This document shows, one piece after another, positions 12,102-22,313 of a stretch of DNA of 64,000 bases (position 1 is the stretch's first letter; every line of letters starts with the position of its first letter). Both the position numbers and the translations under genes were made by a program. The DNA comes from Gentiana macrophylla (Eukaryota; Streptophyta; Magnoliopsida; Gentianales; Gentianaceae), in the NCBI GenBank assembly GCA_026214975.1, contig CM047805.1, positions 113,641,845 through 113,705,844 of the forward strand, written 5' to 3'. The notes beneath the pieces were generated by a model, which saw only the letters and a list, made by a program, of their open reading frames with translations, was not told where the DNA came from and did not search any database.

Positions 12102-13062
12102 CATCAGAGTTTTCTATGCATGAGTCGTTAAACCTCATTTTCTTGTATATTTTATGTATCTAGTCTCTTGCTAGATGCTTCTCAATGAAAGCATTTTTGT
12201 TTTTCTAAAAAATTATGCCCATGCCAGACACTTTTGAAGCACTCGATCACATATTGTCCTATCAACATATCTAATAGTCGGTAATCCCGACTCCCAAAAC
12301 AACTACAACACCCCTTATTATACATTTGATGTCACATTACATATTTTCCAATTCATAGAGGAATAACTTGGAAATCAGATATTTTTCATCTCTCAAAGTT
12401 GTCTTTATGCGATCTAATTCAAAGTTAATCAACCACACCCGAATCAATGTATTCGGGAGCATTAATTTCCGCTTCATCTACGTTTCTTGGTAGGTTATCC
12501 CTTTTTCGTTTCCTTAAAAGCCTAGGGTTTTGTTCTTGATGAAGTTATAGTTGTTAATCGTAGATTCATATTTTCTAGGTGATCTCTCGTTTGTGCCTTT
12601 TTCCGAATCTTCATCGTATCGCAGTTGACATCCATCAACATTAAGAATTATATAATTGGAGGGCTAGATTAAATTATACGATTTTGATTGATATAATTAC
12701 ACACTTAATTTTATGAAAAATTAATTAACTAATGCGTGATTTTTGAGTTGATACTTTACTGGGAAAAGTTAAAGCAAACTGTAGAGATTCAGGAAGCCAG
12801 GTCCGCCGAATATGCTGTAGGGCTACGGAACTTTGGGAGTGCCACGAAAGGTTCGATACTGTCACCAAACCTTCAGCACTACCACCGAGACTTCGACCCA
12901 GCTGCTGATCGTGCGGCAGTGACAATTTCCAGTTTCATCTATAGATTGTCAATTGTTACACACTACATGGTACATGATCATGTAGGATCCAATTATCATT
13001 TATTTTTACTGTATATTAAATATTATTATTATTCGTAGTATTATTTTATTTAAGTTTGTGCC
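12102..13062. other. Unassigned stretch between hAT element and solo LTR
   Basis: No recognisable gene. An open frame at 12736-13038 has no known motif and an unrelated open frame on the other strand. The right part (about 12960-13062) joins smoothly to the sequence after 15316 once the solo LTR and one GTGCC copy are removed, so both belong to one older host sequence. Confidence 0.4.
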
Positions 13063-15311
13063 TGTAACGCCCCGCTCCCGGATACCGAGTCCTTATCCGA
13101 AAATGAAATGCTCGGCACGTATAATATTAAATAAATCTAATATTACACGTAAGCCTCTACTACGTCGTATCGAGTTTAGCAAAACGGAAGCTCAAAAGAC
13201 TCGGCAAACACCAAATGCTACTATGAAAATAACTCAACATACTAAAGATAGAAATGTAACATTTTATTACATTGGAAAATCAAACGAAATCTAAAACGTA
13301 CGAAAATCATCCAAACGAAAACTAAAAGAAGATTACAAGAAATTCCCCAAAAGACAACAAGTCTAAAGAATATAAAAGAAAACAAAATAATTAAATGCTT
13401 CAACTCTGGCGTCCTCAAACGTCGTCATCAAAGGTCTGCCTCGAACTCCGGATCTACCTGTTCATCTTCTCTCCCCAAACACATAAATAAACATGCATTT
13501 GAGGTAAATACATTGTACATAGTAAGAAGTAGAAGCTACAAATTAACTAAGGCTCTTTAACAAGTTTTATATTATAATAGTTATCTTTTTGAGACCAACT
13601 CAATCTAAGGTTCACTTCATGTCCATCAACATGTCATGACTAACTGTTTCTAACTTAGCTTATCTTTGTTACATCCGCATTCTAGGGCACTACGCATGAT
13701 GCTACTCATCACGAAGTATCTGGGTGCAACTTATTAGTGGATCACACCAATAGCCACGGGCTAGTCCCGATAGTATACGCGTTCGGTGAAGTTCCTCTAC
13801 CCCTGGTGCCCTCTAATGGCCAGCAAAGTTATCCATCCACGAGTACCCTCTACTCCTTGTGCCTCTAGAAAGGCCAGCAAGTTTACTGGTTTTATCCGAA
13901 AGCCGACACATTGCGATATAGACTTGTCTTACCAAGAATGACATGATGTTTAATCTTTTAGCTACACAAGTATGTTTATTATTATGTTGTTAGCTAGCCA
14001 CCTAAGTATTTTCAAGTAAGCTCCCGCACAAACTCAACCCTCTTTCTTAGACCTCTAGACATGGACAAGGCCTAGAAATTACACAGACATTGATGAATTC
14101 TAATTCATCAAAGCACAAGCCCTTTCATGCCTTTCTGGCGGTCCCGGACTTCAACTCCCTTTAAGAGTACATCCGGTGCTGGAACCAAACGCATCAGAAC
14201 TCAGTCGGGGCTTGTTTATGTTTAATTAATGTTATTAGATCAAGGATTAACATTTAGGACTCATATCACAGCTAAAAATCATCTTTTTCATCAAAAAGGA
14301 GGTCCAATGCGCCAGCACCGGGTTCAGTGCGCCCGCACTGAGCCTCTGTATGTAAAAACTAGAATTCTGCTCATCCAGTGCGCACGCACCGGCTCTCTGT
14401 ATGTAAAATTTCACTTTCTTGTTCTCCAGTGCGTCCGCACTGGGCTTGGTGCGCCCGCACCAAGCGCGGAAACTTCCAAAAACTCAGTTTTTGACCTCTA
14501 ATCGATCCCTAATCGTTCTCAAACTTGTCCAACATCATAATACTCAGAAAAAGGCATAAAACACAACTTTTATCCATCATAACAACTATAGATTCTTAGG
14601 CAACACGAAGGTAGCAATTCTAGCATATTAATCATCTCCATCCTAACATAAACCCTAATAAACCGTAATCAACTTGTAGGAAGATCCTCTTACCTTTAGC
14701 AAGCTAATCCAATTCCAAATCCTCATAAAAACCAGCAAAACCTGATCTTTTTCTACAGGTAGCCTATGTGATCAATTCCAAAAAAGGATAGATTCGATCA
14801 CACGCTTCGATTAACACAAGACTACAAAAGATATGAGTTTTGATCTCCAAAACTCATCCAAAACAACAGCTAGGTCGAAAATCATACCTTGATAAAAGCT
14901 CCAACTTTCTTGTGTTGAAACAATTCCCTCTTCACGACGATTCCAACACTCCACTCGAATCTAAAAACGGTTTAGATTCGACTTAGACAACAGAAGAAAT
15001 CTCTCAAACTTTTTCTCAAATTCTTACACGCAGGAGATGGGAAGATTAGGAGGTGAAATTCTGATTCAAAAGGTTAGGGAAACTAATGGGGTTTATTTTT
15101 CCTTAAATAGATAAAATCCCGATAGTTAACCTAATCCCTTATTTTCCTTAATTGCCCATTTACTTAAAATCATATTTATCTCCAAATTATTTATATATAT
15201 TTAGGCCATATATATATAAATACACTTAAAATACTTTAATCCGTGAATCATAATATTTCATTTTTCGCAAAAAGACACTTCTGCCATTTTTCGAAAATTC
15301 AGGATATTACA
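13063..15311 (-). mobile_element. Solo Tekay/Del-like Ty3/gypsy LTR
   Basis: The 2249-bp segment begins TGTAACGCCCC and ends AGGATATTACA, so the minus strand starts TGTAATATCCTGAATTTTCG, a start typical of Tekay/Del chromovirus LTRs. It is flanked by the perfect 5-bp duplication GTGCC (13058-13062 and 15312-15316). No internal domain remains, so LTR-LTR recombination probably removed it. Parts at 13560-13920 match, in reverse, the plus-strand LTR near 61830-62100. It carries a four-hairpin CpG cassette at 14304-14464. Confidence 0.9.
14304..14464. repeat. CpG-rich hairpin cassette with about 50-bp spacing
   Basis: Short inverted repeats with 2-nt centres: CAGTGCGCCCGCACTG (14325-14340), CCAGTGCGCACGCACCGG (14375-14392, one mismatch), CCAGTGCGTCCGCACTGG (14426-14443) and CTTGGTGCGCCCGCACCAAG (14445-14464). 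A degenerate copy precedes them near 14304. Two of the intervals share CTCTGTATGTAAAA, so the unit is hairpin plus spacer. An open frame at 14229-14501 runs across the cassette but only reflects its composition. Confidence 0.9.
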
Positions 15312-15316
15312 GTGCC

Positions 15317-16332
15317 CTTTAGTAATATTCTATGCATGATAGTATCATTTGCATTACACATGGAATATGGGTCATTGTTACGTATTGACATCATTTTTAC
15401 GTTAGCTATGAGTTCTCGAGAATCCTCAAAATCCTTAACGTGCCAACACCTAGGTGTTATGCAATTTCAGGTGGATGTTTGGCCGGTTATAAGTGTCCAC
15501 CTGCAGGCCTAACTAATTATGGCAATAGCAAGCCGGTTAGCTTTTCTAAGTTTGATAATTAATTAATTAATTATATATTTATATATAGTGTTTGGGCCAT
15601 GGGTGTAACCATGGTATATTTTACGACCTCCTGTTGTGGTCTATACAACAACGTGATGCCCTCGAATCATTTGACATACAATTTAACATATGTCACATCA
15701 CTTATGGTAATTTATTTATGGTACGAGAAATATGATAATTAATTATGATAATAAAGGTATGATAAGTTAAGTAATGCGAATATGATAAACAATGTATGAC
15801 TGAGATACGTGACGATGCACGACGTGTTATGCCTGTCTGCGAAACGTGACAGTGCATATCACAAAGTAACGAGAAGTTAATGAAATATGGTAAGTAATGT
15901 AATTTATGGTCATGTATTAGTATTTTAGGATGCATTGAATTAATTTATGTCATCTTCTAATTCCTTATTCCCACTAGTAATATGTGGCATTTAATTAAGT
16001 TAAATATTAATATGCTATTTTGAAAGTATACATGCATTAAAGAGAACAATGAGTGTATTTCCACGATTCTCTTTTGATTACATTTTCTTTACGGGGTTGT
16101 TGTGCTCACCCCATACATATCATTTCAGATAGAGGAACTGCTAGATCGATGAGATATGAGAAGACCTTGTATAAGACAATTGTTATGCCTCTTAGTTTAT
16201 CATGTTTATGTTGCTCCCTTTTCTTTTCTTTTGATACGAATTGTATTTTATTTCTTTTCTTGGGGTTTGCCACCCAGAGTTAATACTTTGACATTTAAGT
16301 CTTTTCAATTTATTTTATTTTGAAAATAGATT
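15317..16332 (+). other. Possible older LTR remnant around the Tekay solo LTR
   Basis: This is the continuation of the host sequence split by the solo LTR. Near 16090-16115 it has GGGGTTGTTGTGCTCACCCC, which resembles a phrase common in chromovirus LTRs. No ends, PBS or coding motif could be fixed. Open frames at 15243-15512, 15702-15935 and 16053-16283 show no domain. Confidence 0.3.
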
Positions 16333-16597
16333 CTCTCTCCGTCCCAAATTGTTTGGGGCTTATTTTTTTTATGGATGTCCTAAATTAAATCTCATAACTA
16401 ATATTTAAACTAAAAAGTTCTTCTTAAATTCCTAAAATGCATGCCACATAACTACATTTATTAAGAAGATTAAGCACAATAAAAGAATGATATAATTGTT
16501 AAATAATCATATTTTTAATGACTAGACAAGCTAATAAATGATGCCCCTTAAATCTTTAGAGTTCTAAAATTTCTCAAACAAATTGAGACGGAGAGAG
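16333..16597. mobile_element. Stowaway-like MITE (Tc1/mariner)
   Basis: The ends are CTCTCTCCGTCCCAAATTGT and, on the right, ACAAATTGAGACGGAGAGAG, which form long near-perfect inverted repeats of the CTCC(C/G)TCC Stowaway type. The 265-bp element has TA on its right and TT on its left, consistent with a mutated TA target duplication. It has no coding capacity. Confidence 0.8.
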
Positions 16598-17223
16598 TAT
16601 TAAATTAGTTGTCTCTCTTTTATTTTTTAGGAATTGAAGTAAGTAGTATTTTGGGATAAATTATGGTACTTTTGGATTGTCCTTTTGCTTCCTTGGAGTT
16701 ATAAATGTATTTGTATTAGGAAATATGAATTCCTAAAAATTTGATCTACCGAAGTTGTTGAAGGGCCCCTGTAACAACAACATTCTTGATTTTTTGTTTT
16801 ATTTTTTATGTTTCATCTGTTCAGTTCCGATTTATGATTCATTGGAGTTGTTTAATGCTCGCTTCGTTTTACGTGCGGCCTGATTAAAGTATTTTTTTAA
16901 ACATCCGCTTTTTTAATTTGTATGATAAGGCTTACGTGTGCGTTTAATCACGAAATATGCATAGATCGAGCGACCTATGATAAATTTCCGCGTTGATTAT
17001 GGTCTGGGTCATTGCGTGCATTCCACAATATATATTAATTTGCAATTCATAACTATCTTCTTCATCATCATTTTTACTTAATAAAAAAAAATTATACAAT
17101 CAACTTAACCAACATCAAATTAATGGAGCCATTATTACAAAGGAATCACAGATTTAGATATATTTATTCTAATATACGGGTATGAATAGTTCTATATGTA
17201 ATATGTATGTTTTAACATGGACA

Positions 17224-17260
<37 letters not shown>

Positions 17261-17952
17261 GGAAAGAAAATAATAATAAAATGTATATGCTTAACTACTC
17301 CCATAACCGACAATTACGCCCAAGTGTTTGACAGGGAAATTGGGACATTAGACAGCAGTACACCCATGCTTGGAAAGCTAATACAAACACCAACGCCACC
17401 GAAACCGCAATAGAGGGTTACATACGTTTCGCCTTTAAAGTAAATAAAAAACATGCGTCTTCTGTCGGCACCACGTGCGAAACTACTTATGGTACCACGA
17501 TTGTTCTTGACACCTTATAAATTTCTCTTGGCACAACATTGGATATTTTTATTATTTTGTACAACACAACGTCTGTGGAACTTAAGTCCGTTTGTGGTAC
17601 GAGCGTCACTGGAACTAACGTTAGTTTTCAATCCGAACGTCAGTGACAATGATTTTACAGTTATAAATTTGTCATTGTTGAAAACGTCAGATCCACTGAT
17701 ATTGTTAGCGAACTGAAACGTCAGTGGTTCTGACACGCGTATCGTGATGCCAAAAAATGATTTGGTGGTGTGATAAACTGAAAAAGAAAGTGTCAATAGT
17801 AAAAGAGTGTTGCAATAAAACTCGCCTAAAAAAACCAGAAACCAATTAAACTAGCAGCGCAAAAAAGGGAATCCATACTCATTCTTGCATAAATTATTCC
17901 AATAAAAAAATTCCTACGACTTTTTTTCCCATTAACTCTTTATACTTTTGTA

Positions 17953-17985
17953 GTGCACCCGTGCACCCGTGCATCCGTGCACCCA
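17953..17985. repeat. Short tandem repeat, CACCCGTG unit
   Basis: Four consecutive copies of a GTGCACCC/GTGCATCC unit, 8-9 bp each, in otherwise AT-rich sequence. Confidence 0.85.
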
Positions 17986-18079
17986 AGAATGATGCCTCCA
18001 ATACTTGCAAATGTCAAACCCTAATATATACATGAATTCTATATCATTAGCACCTTCCCTATGCCAAATGAGTATGAAA

Positions 18080-18081
<2 letters not shown>

Positions 18082-18126
<45 letters not shown>
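18082..18126. repeat. (TA)n microsatellite
   Basis: Uninterrupted TA dinucleotide tract of about 45 bp. Confidence 0.95.
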
Positions 18127-18128
<2 letters not shown>

Positions 18129-18234
18129 AAAACCCGTGCATGTATGCGGTGTAATTTGAATTTATGAAAAAAAAATTGGACATTCAATGTAAATATATGA
18201 TGACGCCATCGCTCATGAATATTTGACATCAACG

Positions 18235-18238
<4 letters not shown>

Positions 18239-18306
<68 letters not shown>
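18239..18306. repeat. (AT)n microsatellite
   Basis: Uninterrupted AT dinucleotide tract of about 68 bp, only 112 bp after the TA tract at 18082-18126. Confidence 0.95.
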
Positions 18307-18308
<2 letters not shown>

Positions 18309-18789
18309 TATATCCAATATCATTAACATAAAAGATAACGATTGGTACGATGTACATATATCACAATATCAAATTACCTAACCATCACACGTCCCCTCCA
18401 CCCTACTACCAAGCCCCCACCCCAAATCATGTTTTCACCAAAGTATCCTACTGCATCAAGCCCTCACTTGCGAACATGCCCTGGCATTGATATGGTACAC
18501 CGGTCCAATTAACTTCTGAACGTTAATTATATTATGACCCTAAAAAAATAGATGAAAATTTAAACATCAAGTTGATTTCAGTAAACTCAACAACTAAGAG
18601 ACGGTTAAATTCTCATATGTTTTAAAAAATGTAAACAAAGCAACAACATGAAAACTTTAATACATTTATGAGAAAAGAGAACTCGTGTTTTAGGTTAATG
18701 GATGAAAAAGACCACCACCACCACCCCCCCCCCCCTCCCCTCCAATGAAAAAAAAACTTGCATTCAGGTGAAAAAGAGTGTAGCTAGAC

Positions 18790-19800
18790 TTATTTTCAAC
18801 CATAACAATTTCTTTAATTTTAAATTTCAAATTAAATCTCTCCTTAATCAACGCATAAATCACTCGTTATAATCCCTCAACCATAAGAACTCTTTATTTC
18901 AAATTTCAAACTTCAAATTAAAACTCTCATTCATCATCTGTGTAGACAAAATCACACGTTTAATTCATTCCAAAAATAAAAATAAAATCACACATTTAAA
19001 GAAAATCCATTCATTTTTTTTAGGAAATCTCTCGAATCCGCTCCAAACCGTGGAAAAAATAGCAAGTCAAGTCAAGTAAAAAAAATCAACGCATTAAAGA
19101 AGAAATCAATCAACATTACTTCACTCCCTATAATCTCTTAACCATAAAAATTTATTTTATTTCAAATTTTAAATTAAACTTCTTCTTAATCAAAGCATAA
19201 ATCATTCTCTACGATCCCTCAACTATGAGAACTCTTTCTTTTATTTCAAATTTCAAATTAAAACTCTATGCTAATAAAATCACACGTTTCTTCCAAAAAT
19301 AAAAAATAAAATCACACATTTAATACAAATTCATTCATTTTATTAGGGAATCCCCCGAATTTTCATAAAATTGACTACCCAAAATCACACATTAAATTCC
19401 TTTCAAAAATAAAATTGATCTGAGTCATTTAACCAAAACCCGAAAATTACCCAATTAAATCTGCTCCAAACCAAGGAAAAAATAGTCAAGTCAAGTCGAG
19501 CAAAAAAACCATCGCATAAAAGAATCAATCAACATTAACCCATTCTCTATAATCACTCAACCATAACAAATTATTTTATTTCAAATTTCAAATTAAAAAT
19601 GTCCATAATCAACCCATATATCACTCCCTATAAGAATCTTTCATTTATTTTAAATTTCAAATTAATACTCTCATACATCAGTGTAGACAAACCACACGTT
19701 TAATTCATTCCAATAATAAAATTAAAAAGTAGAAAATAAAATCACACATTTAATGCAAGGGAATCTCGCAAATCCACTCCGAACCCGAGAAATTGGAAAC
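18790..19800. repeat. Degenerate AT-rich tandem array, about 340-420-bp units
   Basis: About three diverged units share an ordered set of phrases: CTCAACCATAA, TTATTTCAAATTTCAAATTA, ATCAACGCATAAATCACTC, AAAATCACACGTTTAATTCA, AAAATCACACATTTAA, and CTCCAAACC followed by AGTCAAGTCAAGT. Recurrences lie near 18880, 19140 and 19557. Within a unit the TTTCAAATTTCAAATTA phrase can occur twice, so the period is not uniform. No ORF is present. Confidence 0.75.
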
Positions 19801-20889
19801 ATCATCAATCAACAGCCAAAAAAATGAAGATTTAAAGAATGTCGTTTAATAAAAATACTCGAAACATAAGAAAATCTAAAACAAAATTAATTGAAAATAA
19901 TAATTTAAAAGGAACAAATGTAAGATCTTATACAATCTTTATGGCTGAGAATTTGTCAAATTGCTTCAAATGACATGGGACATCAACTGCAAAATGCAAC
20001 AGGCATTAGTAAATCCATGAGAACATAAAAATGGAAATAAGAAATAAAAAAACAAATGACAACAAAATCGGCAGAAAGTAAAACTAAATAAAAAGGATAA
20101 AGTCAACAAAATATGAGAGACATGCTTACAAATTACGGTTCTCTCCGTGTCTCTGTGAAAGAAAAATGAAAGAAAGACACAAAAATCATATACATAAATG
20201 GAGGAGGAACAAACCGATATCACATTCTTGTACAACTCTATTATACACTTCCATCTACAATCATTAGCCAAACACTAACCCCCGGAAAAGAACTATTAAG
20301 ATACAATAATATATTTTTTCAAAATATTATTAGAAATGTCAGAATAATCTTTTCAAGCTAACAATGATTTTTCCAGTTCACTATTGTTTATAAAGAAAAA
20401 AGGAAACACTTAATTTAAATAAACAAATAGAAAGATGTAAAATTAAGCAAGAAAATTGTATTACTCGATGGTATGAAATCTCTTAGCCGAATCTGCAAGG
20501 CGTTGATATAACTGTAGTAAGGGGTTGAGCATAACTCTAGCAAAAAGCGAATCTGCAAGCAAGAAACAGACATAAAACAACAAACAAAAAATTTAATACA
20601 TTGATAAATCAAAGATGGGAAAAAATTTAAGCTAAAATGAAACATGGATGAAGAACCAAGATGCAGATGAAGGGGACAACAAAATGTAGTGAAAGTGGCA
20701 AGAGAAAGAAGAAACGGACAGAAAACGGTCAACATCAAAATTTAAGAGATTAATAAATCGGATAAGGCAAAACTTAACGGAAAATCAAATATAATATAAA
20801 GAACGTGGATGTGGACAAAATAAAGAGGTAAAGTCGCTGCAAACGCCTTTGTATATTTGGTATTTGATTTCTTCGTTTTGGTTAATTCC
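19801..20889. other. AT-rich intergenic stretch
   Basis: No gene is supported. Minus-strand open frames at 19966-20271, 20415-20738 and 20742-20933 are rich in L, F, S and C codons, as expected from AT-rich noncoding DNA read in reverse. They show no motif. Confidence 0.4.
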
Positions 20890-21140
20890 TGTGATTTCAA
20901 TAGAGTTTTGAGGTGATGATAAGGTGAATCCACACATATTTTCCTACGATTTCAATAGAGTTTTGAGGTAGTGAAAAAGTAAATCACAAAGATTTTGAAT
21001 TTTGAGGTGATGAAAAAATGAATCACAGAGATGTTGATTTTTGAGGTGATGAAAAAGTGAATCACAGAGATTTCAATAGAGTTTTGATGTGAAGATAAGG
21101 TGAATCCCCACATATTTTCCTACGATTTCAATAGAGTTAT
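20890..21140. repeat. Minisatellite, TTTTGAGGTGATGAAAAAGTGAATC-type units
   Basis: About five to six units of 40-60 bp are built from TTTCAATAGAGTTTTGAGGT, GATGA(A/T)AA(A/G)GTGAATC and CACAGAGAT. Two longer units also carry CACATATTTTCCTACGA, near 20933 and 21110. The arrangement suggests alternating short and long unit types. Confidence 0.8.
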
Positions 21141-21529
21141 GAAAGGGACTTCGCTCACCTTATAACCTTGGTTTTGAGGATACATTTTTATCTTATATTT
21201 AAGATATAAGGTTGCATGGTATTAGTGTCAAACTCACATTTTTCCTATGTTCATTCAGACTACTGTGAGGGGATCTATTTGTCCCATATTGAAAATTTGT
21301 ATTCTTTCATCCACACCACGCACATTGACTTCATTCACATCACAGCTTAGGTTTTGAGATAATGTTCTTTCTCTTATATGTTGAGTTATTTTTTGCAATC
21401 AACACATTTTAAAAAAGAAATTATTGGAAGGGGGTATTCATTTTTTATCATCATCTTATTCAAATCACAGTAGTATATACATTGCCTCAAAGCCTCACCC
21501 TTTTTCCATATAAACAAAAATAGTGCCCC
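21141..21529. other. Unassigned stretch
   Basis: No coding or transposon signature was recognised between the minisatellite and the gypsy RT fragment. Confidence 0.35.
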
Positions 21530-21800
21530 CACAGAGATGTGGTTGGCCGAATGATATTTCGGTCCAACATTTCTTGAAATTCTTTCTTAGGCTCACTGAG
21601 TTCCGGTAGGTGCCATACGATAGGGCGTCTTGGACACCGAAAATGCTCCATGTATCAAATTAATTTCAAGCTCTATTTCTCTATTATGAGGAAGTCTTGG
21701 TAACTCTTCGGGTAAAACATCAGAAAATTCGATTATCACTAGATATCCTTGAGCTTCGATGCATCCTTCTTGGTATCGATATAATAATCCCACAACCTTT
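21530..21800 (-). pseudogene. Ty3/gypsy reverse transcriptase N-terminal fragment
   Basis: The minus-strand frame from about 21793 contains FSDVLPEELPRLPHNREIEL and, further on, TPYRMAP. This is the hallmark block that begins the chromovirus RT domain (DVFPEELPGLPP... and YRMAP). After a frameshift near 21600 the sequence continues with KKEFQEMLDRNIIRP-like residues (21590-21540) and then loses similarity. Only about 90 codons remain; the RT catalytic DD motif, RNase H and integrase are gone. It abuts the end of the family-C LTR at 21844. Confidence 0.8.
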
Positions 21801-22245
21801 CACAACTATTCTTCAAGACTTTCATTGCTTTAAGAGACGATATTGTTGTAGTTGTATGAATCTGAATCCGACCCGAAATTAATCCTGAATTGTCCGGATG
21901 TAGATTCACAGAGATTCATCTAGACCTCGATCCGCAACGGAATCACGAAAATCGAACATTCGTATATTGGATTTTGTGATATAAATTAATTACAAATCGA
22001 TAATTAAATTATTCTGAAGAGAAAGTTAGATATTTGTACCCAACCAATGAGAATTCTTGATCTTTCGAGTTTTATCACCAAGCGACGACTAATGGACGTT
22101 AATCTTGTATTCAAACTTCCTCAAATATACCTCCAAGAAAAACACTCTTCCAATGGCTAAGACAAGAAACACAAATTTCTCTCTTTTTAATTTTATGTAT
22201 AAAGTGGCGCATGTTGTTGTGTTTTTGGTGTTGGGAGAGAGACTC

Positions 22246-22253
22246 TTTATATA
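22246..22253 (-). promoter_or_regulatory. TATA box of family-C LTR
   Basis: The plus strand reads TTTATATA, so the minus strand reads TATATAAA, followed by GAGTCTCTCTCCC. The related family-A LTRs have CTATATAAAGAGAGTTCTC in the same place. Confidence 0.5.
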
Positions 22254-22298
22254 GGGTAATAACCAAGCCAAACCTTATTATGAACAAAGAGAGTGTCC

Positions 22299-22312
22299 AA
22301 CCATATCACAAT
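22299..22312. repeat. LINE target-site duplication, left copy
   Basis: AACCATATCACAAT is repeated as AACCATATCCCAAT at 24834-24847, with one mismatch in 14. It brackets the LINE insertion and fixes both of its ends. Confidence 0.85.
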
Positions 22313-22313
22313 G

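Larger units (their letters stand above)
16598..18789. other. Intergenic DNA with simple repeats
   Basis: No gene is supported. Contents: an A30 run at 17227-17256, a cluster of ACGTCAGTG-like motifs at 17606-17731, the 9-bp repeat GTGCACCC at 17953-17985, a (TA)n tract at 18082-18126, an (AT)n tract at 18239-18306 and a C-rich run near 18712-18740. Confidence 0.5.

Noticed and set aside
12736..13038. 100-codon open frame as a possible exon
   Set aside because: No recognisable domain, an equally plausible frame on the other strand, and it lies in LTR-flanked debris.
14229..14501. 90-codon open frame with ARTEPLYVKT-like repeats
   Set aside because: The apparent protein repeat is produced by the DNA hairpin cassette and lies inside an LTR.
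19966..20933. Minus-strand open frames of 63-107 codons with hydrophobic runs
   Set aside because: Composition follows AT-rich noncoding DNA. There is no homology-like motif and no consistent start context.
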